A stretch of 64,000 nt of DNA, taken from positions 372,001-436,000 of the forward strand of contig NZ_JABAIJ010000001.1 in assembly GCF_012641435.1 (NCBI RefSeq). The letters run 5' to 3'. The translations under genes were made by a program, and so were the position numbers. The notes under the pieces are model-generated. The model searched no databases, was not told the DNA's origin, and saw only the letters and a list, made by a program, of their open reading frames with translations. Shown here one piece after another: positions 19,210 to 27,347 of this stretch; the first letter of the stretch is position 1; every line of letters begins with the position of its first letter. The stretch is from Rhizobium sp. P38BS-XIX. GTDB taxonomy: Bacteria > Pseudomonadota > Alphaproteobacteria > Rhizobiales > Rhizobiaceae.

Positions 19210-19365
19210 GCCTGCTCATGACCGTCTGCTGATATATTTCATCATAGTGCCGGCTCGCAGATTAAGGGAACATGAACAAAATACCCTATGTTTGCGGCAA
19301 CGCAATAAAATGAGGCAGATGCTCAACGCTTGGGCGAGGCGGCGAGCAAAGCGCTCGCCCGATGC

Positions 19366-19875
19366 TTACATCCAACGCATCCCATCGCCGCGCAGGAAAT
19401 GCAAAAGATCCAGAACAAGCGACGGCTTGCCCATGGATGTCAGGATCATATGACATTGGCCGCGATGATGGGTGTGGTGGTTGAACATGTGTGCGATCGC
19501 CAGATGGAGAGGGTGGGTGATCGCGCCCGGGCGCAGGACCGAACTGTAGGTGACATCGGCGTCGAGCGCTGCTTCACTGAGCGTGTCGATCCAATCCGTG
19601 ATCTGCCGATCCTGCGTCTCGCGTGATGCCCGAAGCTCTGCGAGCTCCTCATGCAGGACGACGCCGAGCGCTGCGGGTGGCTCGCCGCTGCCGTCGAAGC
19701 GATGCATCCAGAGCCGGTCCGCCACCAGCAGGTGGTTCAGCGTCCCGTGCAGCGAGCCGAAGAAAGCGCCACGATCTTCCCGGAATTCGGCATCGCTCAG
19801 CTGCGCGGCCGCATCGTAAACCTGAATATTTGCCCAGCGATTGTAGTCGGCAAGCATCTTGAAATGTGTGAGCAT
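19366..19875 (-). CDS. DinB family protein
   Basis: 169 residues from the ATG at 19875, supported by AGGAG five to six bases upstream; the frame runs back much further (to 20196) but the extension overlaps the start of ndk and is not protein-like. The DinB four-helix bundle is recognised from FKMLADYNRWANIQVYDAA, LHGTLNHLLVADRLWMHRF and the end HMFNHHTHHRGQCHMILTSMG, which supply three metal-binding histidines. DinB/YfiT proteins are mostly metal-dependent hydrolases or thiol transferases of unknown substrate. Single gene, divergent from ndk. Confidence 0.88.
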   Translation of the reverse strand: MLTHFKMLADYNRWANIQVYDAAAQLSDAEFREDRGAFFGSLHGTLNHLLVADRLWMHRFDGSGEPPAALGVVLHEELAELRASRETQDRQITDWIDTLSEAALDADVTYSSVLRPGAITHPLHLAIAHMFNHHTHHRGQCHMILTSMGKPSLVLDLLHFLRGDGMRWM

Positions 19876-20065
19876 ATTGTCTCCTCTGCGGTCGTGATCA
19901 TGCAGGAGCCAGCCGGGCCTCTCAACCGTCGCGTTGTTACTTGCCGGTCTACCAATCGGGCGCCCGCACTGTGACAGCGGCGTGAAATTGGGCGATCCCC
20001 CTTGTTTTCGGGCTTTGAGGCAGGTAAACACCGCCCACTTTTCTCTGATTACAAGGAACGGACCC
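19876..20065. other. Divergent intergenic region, dinB-like gene / ndk
   Basis: 190 bases hold the promoters for both genes. The ndk ribosome-binding site AAGGAA lies at about 20053-20058. I see no strong dyad. Nothing else is recognisable. Confidence 0.4.
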
Positions 20066-20488
20066 ATGGCGATTGAACGTACTTTCTCGATGATCAAGCC
20101 GGATGCGACGAAGCGCAACCTGACCGGCGCCATCACCAAGGTTTTTGAAGACAACGGCCTGCGCGTCATCGCCTCCAAGCGCGTCTGGATGAGCAAGCGC
20201 GAAGCCGAAGGCTTCTACGCTGTTCACAAGGAACGTCCGTTCTTTGGCGAACTCGTTGAAGGCATGACCTCCGGCCCGACCATCGTTCAGGTCCTGGAAG
20301 GCGAAAACGCCATCCTGAAGAACCGCGAAATCATGGGCGCGACCAACCCGGCAAACGCTGACGAAGGCACGATCCGCAAGTCCTTCGCTCTGTCGATCGG
20401 TGAAAACTCGGTTCACGGTTCGGACGCTCCGGAAACCGCTGCTATCGAAATCGCTTACTGGTTTGCAGAAACCGAAATCGTCGGCTGA
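20066..20488 (+). CDS. ndk: Nucleoside diphosphate kinase
   Basis: 140 residues, the standard size. It passes the gamma-phosphate of ATP through a phosphohistidine to other nucleoside diphosphates and balances NTP and dNTP pools. The start ATG at 20066 gives [18 protein letters not shown], the family N-terminus, and AAGGAA lies upstream; in-frame codons upstream to 19934 are not coding. The active-site histidine is in [12 protein letters not shown], and [10 protein letters not shown] supplies the conserved lysine. Codon use is very uniform (GCT/GAA/AAG), as in highly expressed genes. A strong terminator follows, so the gene is monocistronic. Confidence 0.98.
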   Translation: MAIERTFSMIKPDATKRNLTGAITKVFEDNGLRVIASKRVWMSKREAEGFYAVHKERPFFGELVEGMTSGPTIVQVLEGENAILKNREIMGATNPANADEGTIRKSFALSIGENSVHGSDAPETAAIEIAYWFAETEIVG

Positions 20489-20533
20489 ATCGGCCTCTCA
20501 GCGGAAGCGCTGAACGATTTGAAATGACTCAGG

Positions 20534-20562
20534 AAGCCGGGATCTCGCATCCCGGCTTTTTT
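20534..20562 (+). terminator. Intrinsic terminator after ndk
   Basis: Arms AAGCCGGGAT and ATCCCGGCTT pair around a CTCGC loop and are followed by a T run on the plus strand. It lies about 45 bases past the ndk stop and also sits at the end of the convergent lipoprotein gene, which stops at 20562. Confidence 0.9.
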
Positions 20563-21083
20563 CATGTGGGGCAGGCGGTGTCATGCCCGTAATCGGCGCT
20601 GCCGTCGGTTTTGAAGACATCCGGATTGGCCGTGTAGGCGGGACCGACGACGAGGGGTTTCGTCGGTAGCACCGTTTGATCGAGGTCGGATTTCACCTGG
20701 GTCTTCAGCGTCTGGATCGTCTTGTTGCTGGCATCCACCAGCTTGATCGACACGGAATAGGGTCGGTCCTTGCGCACGCAACGCAGGTCCGGGCTTTCCA
20801 ACGTGATCTTGTCCCAGAATGAATAGATCTTCTCGTTGACGATAAGGGGATCGCCGCCGGCCGGATTTTCAAATTCGGCAACGGCAGTCGTGCCATCCGG
20901 GATCGGCGCGATTTTCTTCAGCGTGATCATATAGCTTGCGCTTGCCACCCGATAATTGAAGACGAAAAGGCGACCGCTGAGCTGGGTTGGGCCTTCATCG
21001 TCTTTCCTTTGGCAACCGCTGAGCGCAAGCGCGGCGATGATTCCGGCACCCATCGTGATCAGCACCCTTCTTCGCAGCGTCAT
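20562..21083 (-). CDS. Putative lipoprotein of unknown function
   Basis: 173 residues from the ATG at 21083. The start MTLRRRVLITMGAGIIAALALSGC is a lipoprotein signal with the lipobox LSGC, so the mature protein should be anchored by its first cysteine near residue 24. The rest is a soluble beta-rich domain with two further cysteines (LRCVRKD and the end DTACPT) that could form a disulfide. I do not recognise a family. The start codon overlaps the stop of the CGNR regulator gene upstream (ATGA), so both are translated from one transcript; this arrangement suggests a functional link that cannot be named. An upstream extension of the frame lies inside the regulator gene and was discarded. Confidence 0.8.
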   Translation of the reverse strand: MTLRRRVLITMGAGIIAALALSGCQRKDDEGPTQLSGRLFVFNYRVASASYMITLKKIAPIPDGTTAVAEFENPAGGDPLIVNEKIYSFWDKITLESPDLRCVRKDRPYSVSIKLVDASNKTIQTLKTQVKSDLDQTVLPTKPLVVGPAYTANPDVFKTDGSADYGHDTACPT

Positions 21084-21628
21084 GACACGGCCCCCTCCTT
21101 CTTGCGCCGGTAGTGCCGGCTTGCCTTGGCGCGGTTGCCGCACACCGCCATGTCGCACCAGGCGCGGCTCTTGTTCTTGCTGCGGTCGATGAAGAGCCAG
21201 CCGCAGTTCCCGCATATTTTCATCCGCTCCGGATCGGGCATGGCGATGAGGCGCAAGGTGGAATGAACAGTCGCAGCATCGAGCCCATCGGCCGAAGCCT
21301 GCTTCAAGACCTTTGCCAGCGCGGCCAGAAGATCCGAAAGCAGCACGTTTGCATCCCCACCGAGAACGCGCGCTCGAAAATAGCGATCGATGGTTTCGCG
21401 CAGGGATATAAAGTCCGTCCTGTTGTCCCGCTGCACCGGCAGAATGTCGCCGAAGAGCGCTCGTTCAGCACAGAAATTGACGGCTGCTTGAGGGAAGCTG
21501 TCCATCTGTCCCGCTGCGTCGAACCTGTCGATGCGCCGCTCGTCGTCATGGCGCAGGATCACGCTATTGGCGACATCGAGCGCAAGCGCGCCACCGGAAA
21601 AGCGATGTGGAGTCCAGGAAAAGGTCAT
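21080..21628 (-). CDS. CGNR zinc-finger / ABATE domain transcriptional regulator
   Basis: 182 residues from the ATG at 21628. The N-terminal ABATE domain contains SGGALALDVANSVILR, and the C-terminal CGNR zinc finger reads CGNC (start), WC, then VCGNRAKASRHYRR, giving the C-x2-C...C-x4-C pattern. The family is described as putative stress-related regulators, based on the finger and on gene context. The start is chosen because codons upstream run through the divergent operator; a longer start at 21742 would overlap the livH-like gene. It is divergent from that permease and shares a 26-base dyad with it, so it may control the permease and itself. Confidence 0.85.
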   Translation of the reverse strand: MTFSWTPHRFSGGALALDVANSVILRHDDERRIDRFDAAGQMDSFPQAAVNFCAERALFGDILPVQRDNRTDFISLRETIDRYFRARVLGGDANVLLSDLLAALAKVLKQASADGLDAATVHSTLRLIAMPDPERMKICGNCGWLFIDRSKNKSRAWCDMAVCGNRAKASRHYRRKKEGAVS

Positions 21629-21639
21629 GTCGAAATTAT

Positions 21640-21665
21640 AACTGGTAAAATTGATTTTGCCAGTT
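21640..21665. promoter_or_regulatory. 26-base inverted repeat, candidate operator
   Basis: The arms AACTGGTAAAAT (21640-21651) and ATTTTGCCAGTT (21654-21665) are complementary except at one position, around a two-base centre. The dyad lies 11 bases from the regulator start and 28 bases from the permease start, in a 65-base divergent region. Position and symmetry are typical of a site for a dimeric regulator that controls both genes. The binding protein is inferred, most simply the CGNR protein next to it. Confidence 0.6.
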
Positions 21666-21693
21666 ACTATTTGCGTATTCCTCGGAGGGGTGA

Positions 21694-22590
21694 ATGGCCT
21701 ATCTTCTGCAGCAACTGGCAAACGCAGTTCCTTTGGCCGCACTCTATGCCACGCTGGCCTTTGGCTATTCCATTGCGTTCGGGGTCATGAAACGAGCCGA
21801 CATTACCTATGGCGCGCTGTTCGCCTTCGCCGGCCAGATGCTCGTGCTGTTTACCGATGTCGGCTATACGCGAATGTATCTGATCCTGCCGGCGGCCTTC
21901 ACCTTCGGCGCAGTGATCGCCACGGGCTATACGCTTGGAACCAGCCTGCTTGTCGGCCGGGCGGTCATGTTGCCTTTGTCGCGTAAATCGCCGAACACCA
22001 TCATTGTTGCAGCGCTCGGCATGATGATCATTCTGATGGAAACGGCGCGGCTGGCCTCCAATACCCGCGGCATCTGGCTGCCGCCTTTCCTGAATGAGGC
22101 CATCGTCTTCTGGGATAGCGGCGGTTTCCGCGTGACGCTGACCGACATACAATTGCTCAACACCGGCCTGATGATCCTTGTCATCCTTGCGGGTGCCTAT
22201 GTCCTGAAACGGACTGCCTGGGGGCGCATCTGGCGGGCGGTAACGGAAGACGCATTGGCCGCGGAGCTTTGTGGAGCCAACGCCAATCGTGTTTTCATAT
22301 TGGCCTACGTCGCCTCCACTCTCGTGGCCACCATCTGCGGACTGCTCGCAACCTCGTATTACGGAACGATGGATTTCGGGGCAGGGTTAATGTTCGGGCT
22401 GAAAGTGCTGATGATCGCGGCGGTCGGCGGCTACTCCGATCCGTTGAAGTCAGCCGGAGGCGCAGCATTGCTCGGGCTTTCGGAGACCATGTGGGGTGCC
22501 TACGGACCATTCCTTTGGCGTGAATTCGTCATCTTCTCGATGCTGGTGCTGCTTTTGGTGCTGAGCCGCCGCGAAAGGATTGTGCCTTAA
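21694..22590 (+). CDS. Branched-chain amino acid ABC transporter permease, LivH type (orphan)
   Basis: 298 residues, about eight membrane helices, with GGAGGGG seven bases before the ATG. The EAA-like cytoplasmic loop of LivH permeases is visible at AVTEDALAAELCGANANRVF, and AAVGGYSDPLKSAGGAALLGLSET matches the late conserved block. LivH works with LivM, two ATPases (LivG, LivF) and a binding protein to import leucine, isoleucine, valine or related compounds such as urea. None of those partners is present in this window; the next gene is convergent and unrelated. It must use partners encoded elsewhere, or be a remnant of a larger cluster. Probably controlled by the divergent CGNR regulator. 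Confidence 0.85.
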   Translation: MAYLLQQLANAVPLAALYATLAFGYSIAFGVMKRADITYGALFAFAGQMLVLFTDVGYTRMYLILPAAFTFGAVIATGYTLGTSLLVGRAVMLPLSRKSPNTIIVAALGMMIILMETARLASNTRGIWLPPFLNEAIVFWDSGGFRVTLTDIQLLNTGLMILVILAGAYVLKRTAWGRIWRAVTEDALAAELCGANANRVFILAYVASTLVATICGLLATSYYGTMDFGAGLMFGLKVLMIAAVGGYSDPLKSAGGAALLGLSETMWGAYGPFLWREFVIFSMLVLLLVLSRRERIVP

Positions 22591-22593
22591 GTC

Positions 22594-23061
22594 TCATGTA
22601 TCGCCGGCCCATTTATCGCGGGCCGCATCGTCGGCGTCCTTGGCGGAAACCCAGCCACCTTCGCTGCCATCCGTGCCATGTTGCTTTTTCCAGAAGGGCG
22701 CCGAGGTTTTCAGGAAATCCATGACGAAGTTGGCGCCATCGAAGGCGGCCTGTCGGTGCGGTGCGGCAGCGATGACGAGGACGATATTCTCGCCAGGCTT
22801 GATTTTACCGTAGCGATGAAGGGCCGTCAGAGCGAGAAGTCCGAAGCGGTCGATGGCAAGCGTCGCGATCCGCGTGATCTCCGCCTCCGCCATGCCGGGA
22901 TAATGTTCGAGCTCAAGCGCGCCGAGCGTTCCGCCTTCGTCGCGGCAGAGGCCGGAGAACGTCACCACGGCGCCGATGTCTTGCCGCCCGTTCGTCAGCC
23001 GGTCAATCTCCGTCTGGAGATCGAAATCTTCTGGCTGGACTTTGACGAATGGTGAGGTCAT
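22594..23061 (-). CDS. moaE: Molybdopterin synthase catalytic subunit
   Basis: 155 residues from the ATG at 23061, with AAGGAA upstream; the frame extends 11 codons without a better site. MoaE adds two sulfurs carried by MoaD to precursor Z (cyclic pyranopterin monophosphate) to make molybdopterin. Visible motifs are VVTFSGLCRDEG, ALHRYGKIKPGENIVLVIAAAPHR with the catalytic lysines, and the end FLKTSAPFWKKQ. It lies 63 bases after moaD on the same strand, at the end of the SDR-uvrC-pgsA-moaD-moaE unit, a recurrent rhizobial order. Confidence 0.95.
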   Translation of the reverse strand: MTSPFVKVQPEDFDLQTEIDRLTNGRQDIGAVVTFSGLCRDEGGTLGALELEHYPGMAEAEITRIATLAIDRFGLLALTALHRYGKIKPGENIVLVIAAAPHRQAAFDGANFVMDFLKTSAPFWKKQHGTDGSEGGWVSAKDADDAARDKWAGDT

Positions 23062-23124
23062 CGCAATTTCCTTGAAGAGCTGGCGCCACGCCATTCTTGC
23101 CTGGCCGCCGCCCGAGCGCCGCCG

Positions 23125-23379
23125 TTACCCGCCGGTCATGGGCGGAAAAAGCCCGATCTCCCGTGCGCCGGCAATCGGCTCGTCGTGATCGGCATGTTCC
23201 ATGTTGATGGCCACGCGGATCGCCTCGGGAAACTGAAGTGCCGCCTCGTATTCCTCTCCCAAGCCTTTCAAATGACTCAGAAGGTCGCCAACAGTGATGA
23301 CATCGGCGGGCAGGGGGATATCTTCTTCTGCCTTGCCGATCCGCTCACGCACCCAGGCGAAATAGACGAGCTTCGTCAT
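23125..23379 (-). CDS. moaD: Molybdopterin synthase sulfur carrier subunit
   Basis: 84 residues from the ATG at 23379, with GAGG just upstream; a TTG one codon earlier is possible. The start shares a base with the pgsA stop (TGATG). The ubiquitin-like fold is signalled by LVYFAWVRERIGKAEEDIPLP, and the chain ends in the diagnostic PMTGG, whose terminal glycine is thiocarboxylated before sulfur is passed to MoaE. Required for molybdenum cofactor synthesis, and so for the molybdoenzyme encoded at 30777. Confidence 0.95.
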   Translation of the reverse strand: MTKLVYFAWVRERIGKAEEDIPLPADVITVGDLLSHLKGLGEEYEAALQFPEAIRVAINMEHADHDEPIAGAREIGLFPPMTGG

Positions 23380-23966
23380 CAATCCTCATCCACGATATGC
23401 TTCAGCCCAGCCCGGAAGTAGTCGTAGCCGGTGTATATGGTCAGCAGCGCGGAAATCCAGAGCAGGCCGATGCCGATCTCCGTCGTATAGGGTAGCACCT
23501 TGTCGCCCGCCGGCCCAGCCAGCAGGAAGGCGATAGCCACGAGCTGTGCGGTCGTCTTCCATTTGGCGATGCGCGTCACGGGAACGCTGACCTTCAGCGC
23601 CGCCAGATATTCGCGCAGGCCCGACACCAGGATTTCACGGCAAAGAATGATGATGGCGGCCCAGAGAGACCAGCCGGCAATCGTGCCGTCGGCCGCGACG
23701 AGCAGCAGGATCGCGGAGACCAGCAGCTTGTCGGCGATCGGATCGAGCATCCGGCCGATATTCGATGTCTGGTTCCAGATACGCGCGAGATAGCCGTCGA
23801 GAAAGTCTGTCAGCGAAGCGATGACGAAGATCCAGAGCGCAACCCAGCGCGCGAAATCGGACCCTTCCAGCTTGCCCTCGACGAAGAAGCACAGAACGAT
23901 CAGGGGGACGCAGAGAATGCGCCCGTAGGTGAGCAGATTGGGAATGCTGTAAGCGCGCGAAGCCAT
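23379..23966 (-). CDS. pgsA: CDP-diacylglycerol-glycerol-3-phosphate 3-phosphatidyltransferase
   Basis: 195 residues, several membrane helices. It makes phosphatidylglycerol phosphate from CDP-diacylglycerol, the entry to phosphatidylglycerol and cardiolipin. The CDP-alcohol phosphotransferase signature is exact: DGYLAR, eight residues, then G, three, D (LDP), three, D (DK). IPNLLTYGRILCVPLIV at the N-terminus is the usual first helix with the family NxxTxxR pattern. It shares one base with moaD and lies 211 bases after uvrC, so it may have its own promoter as well as read-through. Confidence 0.96.
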   Translation of the reverse strand: MASRAYSIPNLLTYGRILCVPLIVLCFFVEGKLEGSDFARWVALWIFVIASLTDFLDGYLARIWNQTSNIGRMLDPIADKLLVSAILLLVAADGTIAGWSLWAAIIILCREILVSGLREYLAALKVSVPVTRIAKWKTTAQLVAIAFLLAGPAGDKVLPYTTEIGIGLLWISALLTIYTGYDYFRAGLKHIVDED

Positions 23967-24177
23967 GGAAATCGTTTCGTTTTGGTTGTTTCGGCGGAGT
24001 GTGATCCGGCTCGATTTCGGGCCTTATCGCATTCCGGGCATGTGAGTGTCTTGATCGTGTCCAAAAACCGCTGCGCACTTTTTGGGATCAAATCCTAGAT
24101 GATGGTTTGACTAGCTTATCGTCAACATTGTTTCTGTTTTTTCACCGCTATTGCGTGGAATTTGCGACGAGCTTTTC
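23967..24177. other. uvrC-pgsA intergenic region
   Basis: 211 bases between the uvrC stop and the pgsA start on the minus strand. It contains the stem-loop-like repeat candidate at 24060-24085 and no gene. It may hold a pgsA promoter. Confidence 0.4.
24060..24085. repeat. Candidate dispersed palindromic intergenic repeat
   Basis: CCAAAAA and TTTTTGG flank CCGCTGCGCAC, giving a seven-base stem with an 11-base loop. The wording resembles the short palindromic repeats that are scattered through intergenic regions of Rhizobium-type chromosomes. Only one copy is in this window, so the repeat status rests on memory of the group. Confidence 0.35.
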
Positions 24178-26220
24178 TTATTTCGCGGCGTCTTCGTGGA
24201 AATGATTGTAGACCTGCCGCGCCACGGTCTCCGATATGCCTTCGACAGCCATCAGATCCGAAAGTGCGGCGCGGGATACGGCCTTGGCGGTGCCGAAATG
24301 CTGCAGCAGCGCCCGCTTGCGCGAGGGGCCGATGCCGCCGATCTCGTCCAGCGGGTTTTTCACCATCTCCTTCTTGCGCCGGGCGCGGTGTGAGCCGATG
24401 GCGAAACGGTGGGCTTCGTCACGCATGCGCTGGATGAAATAAAGCACCGGATCGCGCGGCGGCAGCGTGAAGCTTTCGCGCGAGGGGGCGAAAAAGCGCT
24501 CGCGTCCGGCATCGCGGTCGACACCTTTGGCGACGCCGATGGCGATAACGCTGTCGGTGATGTCAAGCTCATCGAGAATGGCGCGCACGGCCGTCATCTG
24601 CCCCTGGCCACCATCGATCAGGATGATGTCGGGCCACGCAGGGAAGGGCTGATCAGCGGCATCGGCACCGGATGCTTCCAGGGCTGCGCTCCGATCCGGC
24701 TTTCCCTCTTCCTTGAGCAGGCGGGAGAAACGCCGCGTCATTACCTCACGCATCATCCCGAAGTCGTCGCCGGGGGTGATGTCGGTCGATTTGATATTGA
24801 ACTTGCGATACTGGCCTTTGACGAAGCCTTCCGGCCCGGCCACGACCATGCCGCCGACAGCATTGGTGCCCATGATGTGAGAGTTGTCGTAGATCTCGAT
24901 GCGCTGAGGCACGTAAGGAAGCTGGAACGTTTCCTTGAAGCCCTCGAGCAAACGCGATTGCGAGGCCGTCTCGGCAAGCTTGCGGCCATGAGCCTCGCGG
25001 GCATTGGCGACGACGTGGTCGACCAGATCGCGCTTCTCGCCGCGCTGAGGGACCAGGATTGCGACCTTGTGGCCAGCCTTTTCGCCAAGGGCTGCCGCCA
25101 GAAGTTCGATTTCCTCGACCGTCTCGGACAGCAGAATCTGCCGAGGCACGGGCTTGTCGTCGTAAAATTGCGCGAGGAATGCATTCAGGACTTCGGCGCC
25201 GGAGAGCGATGGGTCCGCCTTCGGAAAATAGGCTCGATTGCCCCAGTTCTGGCCGGTGCGGAAGAAGAACACCTGGATGCAGGAGATGCCGCCTTCATGA
25301 TGGATGGCGAAGATATCGGCCTCCTCGACCCCCGCCGGATTGATGCCCTGATGGCTCTGCACATGCGACAGAGCGGCGAGGCGGTCGCGAAATACCGCGG
25401 CGCGCTCGAAATCGAGATCCTCGGCGGCTGCGTTCATTTCCTCGGCCATGTGAGCCTTGACGTTCTGGCTCTTGCCGGAAAGAAAGTCTTTTGCCTCCTG
25501 CACCAGGTCTGCATAGCCTGCATCGCTGATCTCATGCGTGCAGGGCCCGGAACAGCGCTTGATCTGGTAGAGCAGACAGGGACGGGTGCGCGTCTCGAAG
25601 ACACTGTCGGTACAGGTGCGGATGAGGAAGGCGCGCTGCAGCGAATTGATGGTGCGGCCGACGGCGCCGGCCGACGCGAAGGGGCCGAAATAGTCTCCCT
25701 TGCGGGCGCGGGCGCCACGATGCTTGAAGATTGCCGGTGCGCGCTGGTCGCCGGTGATCAATATATAAGGAAAGGATTTGTCGTCTCGCAGCAACACATT
25801 GAAGCGCGGCCGCAAGCGCTTGATCAGATTCGCTTCCAGCAGCAGCGCTTCCGTCTCGGTGCGGGTGGTCACGAACTCCATATTGGCGGTTTCGCGCACC
25901 ATGCGGGCGATCCGGTTGGAGTGCACGCGGCCCATTGCATAGTTGGCGACACGCTTCTTCAAGCTCCGCGCCTTGCCGACATAAAGCACGTCGCCGGCCT
26001 CGTTGAACATGCGATAGACGCCGGGGCTGTTCGGCAGCCGCTTGACGAATTCGGCAATCAGTTCGGCGCCGCGAAGCCCGGTCTCGTTCTTGCCGCCTTC
26101 GTTCCAGTCGACGGTCGAAACGGGGGAGGCGGCGGCATCGCCCTCTACCTCGATGTCGTCTTCGATATCATCTGATTCGTCATAGAGAACGCCACCATCA
26201 GGCAGCTTTCGTCCGTTCAT
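24178..26220 (-). CDS. uvrC: UvrABC excinuclease subunit C
   Basis: 680 residues. UvrC cuts the damaged strand on both sides of a lesion marked by UvrA-UvrB. The GIY-YIG nuclease for the 3' cut lies at about 62-140 (NSPGVYRMF...LYVGKA). A cysteine cluster follows ([25 protein letters not shown]), then the UVR UvrB-binding motif near 255-290, the RNase H-like 5' nuclease ([27 protein letters not shown]), and two helix-hairpin-helix motifs at the end. The first 50 residues are an acidic extension longer than in E. coli. The start ATG overlaps the SDR stop by four bases (ATGA). Confidence 0.97.
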   Translation of the reverse strand: MNGRKLPDGGVLYDESDDIEDDIEVEGDAAASPVSTVDWNEGGKNETGLRGAELIAEFVKRLPNSPGVYRMFNEAGDVLYVGKARSLKKRVANYAMGRVHSNRIARMVRETANMEFVTTRTETEALLLEANLIKRLRPRFNVLLRDDKSFPYILITGDQRAPAIFKHRGARARKGDYFGPFASAGAVGRTINSLQRAFLIRTCTDSVFETRTRPCLLYQIKRCSGPCTHEISDAGYADLVQEAKDFLSGKSQNVKAHMAEEMNAAAEDLDFERAAVFRDRLAALSHVQSHQGINPAGVEEADIFAIHHEGGISCIQVFFFRTGQNWGNRAYFPKADPSLSGAEVLNAFLAQFYDDKPVPRQILLSETVEEIELLAAALGEKAGHKVAILVPQRGEKRDLVDHVVANAREAHGRKLAETASQSRLLEGFKETFQLPYVPQRIEIYDNSHIMGTNAVGGMVVAGPEGFVKGQYRKFNIKSTDITPGDDFGMMREVMTRRFSRLLKEEGKPDRSAALEASGADAADQPFPAWPDIILIDGGQGQMTAVRAILDELDITDSVIAIGVAKGVDRDAGRERFFAPSRESFTLPPRDPVLYFIQRMRDEAHRFAIGSHRARRKKEMVKNPLDEIGGIGPSRKRALLQHFGTAKAVSRAALSDLMAVEGISETVARQVYNHFHEDAAK

Positions 26221-26984
26221 TCCGCACTCTCCGCCACGTCAGGCGTTTCCCAGGCAAGATGCTGGCCGCCATCGAGCGCTATCATTTGGCCCGTGATCGA
26301 GGGCGTGTCAAAAAGAAAGCGGATGGTCTGTCCGAATTCTTCGAGCCTCGGCCCTGCCTTTAATATGAGGCCGTCGATTTGCGCCTGAAAGTCCTCTTCG
26401 CTTTGCCGCACGCTGCGCACGCTCGGGCCGGGGCCGATCGCGTTGACGCGGATTCTCGGTGCAAAGCTCTGCGCCATCGTCTGCGTTGCCGCCCAAAGAG
26501 CCGCCTTCGATAGCGTATAGGAATAGAAGCGCGGATTGAGCGCCCAGACCCGCTGGTCGACCATATTCACGATAAGACCGGGATGAGGCTCTGGAAGCTG
26601 CCGCACGAAGTCGGCAGCCAGGATGGACGGTGCGCGCACATGCACTGCGAAATGCGCCTCGAAGGCGGCGGCATCGAAACGATCGGCGGAATCGCCGAGG
26701 AACGCCGAAGCGTTATTGACCAAAAGATCGAGGGGGCCGAGGGCTTCAACCGCCTTTTTGACAAGGGTTGACGTCTCCGCCAAATTTTGCAGATCGGCCT
26801 TGATCGCAATGGCCTTGCGGCCCGATTGCTGCAATTTCGCCACAATTTCCGATGCCTCGGCAAAGGAGCTGTTGGCATGGACGGCCACCGCAAAGCCGTT
26901 AGCCGACAAATCCTCGACAATTGCCCGGCCTATTCTTTTCGAGGCACCCGTAATCAATGCCGTGCGTAGTTTTTCCTGGCTCAA
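26217..26984 (-). CDS. SDR oxidoreductase with pteridine-reductase-like active site
   Basis: 255 residues. The cofactor motif is [10 protein letters not shown] (12-21), close to the TGxxxRIG form of FolM and PTR1 pteridine reductases, and NNASAF at 90-95 is the SDR NNAG variant. The catalytic serine of ordinary SDRs is replaced by Asp143, with Tyr156 and Lys160 (YTLSK) completing the triad at the PTR1 spacing. This suggests reduction of dihydropterins or related pterins, by analogy. The start is TTG at 26984, supported by AAAGG seven bases upstream; no ATG is available. It is the first gene of a unit with uvrC, pgsA, moaD and moaE. Confidence 0.85.
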   Translation of the reverse strand: MSQEKLRTALITGASKRIGRAIVEDLSANGFAVAVHANSSFAEASEIVAKLQQSGRKAIAIKADLQNLAETSTLVKKAVEALGPLDLLVNNASAFLGDSADRFDAAAFEAHFAVHVRAPSILAADFVRQLPEPHPGLIVNMVDQRVWALNPRFYSYTLSKAALWAATQTMAQSFAPRIRVNAIGPGPSVRSVRQSEEDFQAQIDGLILKAGPRLEEFGQTIRFLFDTPSITGQMIALDGGQHLAWETPDVAESAE

Positions 26985-27347
26985 GAGATGGCCTTTTGCT
27001 CTTCGTTTTCAAATCGACCTTCATATAGGACGTCGATACACCATATGGAAAGGTGCGAGGCCAAATGGCGAACTTGGCGTTTCTTATGTAAAACTTGTGT
27101 TTTATTTAGATAAAAATAAGTATACACGCTTTAACCATTGGTTATGGTTAACAATTCGTCTGTTGCGATGAAGCAACATCGAAATTCAGCCACCTCTGTG
27201 CCACAATGATATCATATTTTGGCTCTTCCAATTCCTCATTTGCACTCCAATTTCATCATCGATCCGGGAGGGATTTGTTTTAATTGCTCGTGACGCTTCG
27301 AAGTCAAAGATAGTAGACGAAGCACACGGGACTGAAAGGAGAAAAGT
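26985..27347. other. AT-rich divergent regulatory region, SDR gene / ropB
   Basis: 363 bases without a gene, clearly more AT-rich than its surroundings around 27060-27260. It must carry the promoter of ropB and that of the SDR-uvrC operon. It contains the dyad at 27131-27151 and the ropB ribosome-binding site AAAGGAG at 27335-27341. The long leader (the dyad is about 200 bases from the ropB start) is in keeping with a regulated outer membrane protein gene. I see no reading frame with coding character in it. Confidence 0.5.
27131..27151. promoter_or_regulatory. Dyad with TTAACCAT half-sites
   Basis: TTAACCAT (27131-27138) and ATGGTTAA (27144-27151) form a perfect eight-base inverted repeat around TGGTT. 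TTAACCAT equals a half-site sequence reported for CtrA, but the half-sites here are inverted rather than direct, so another regulator is equally possible. It lies between the divergent SDR operon and ropB. Confidence 0.45.

Noticed and set aside
19337..19355. GGCGAGC/GCTCGCC hairpin after the DinB gene as terminator
   Set aside because: The stem is seven bases but no T run follows on the minus strand, and the GC-rich context makes chance pairing likely.
22478..22598. Possible further liv genes after the LivH-like permease
   Set aside because: The next gene is the convergent moaE; no LivM, LivG or LivF sequence is present.
24409..26175. A 588-codon frame on the plus strand inside uvrC
   Set aside because: It is a mirror of a well-recognised uvrC; such long antisense frames are common in GC-rich coding sequence.
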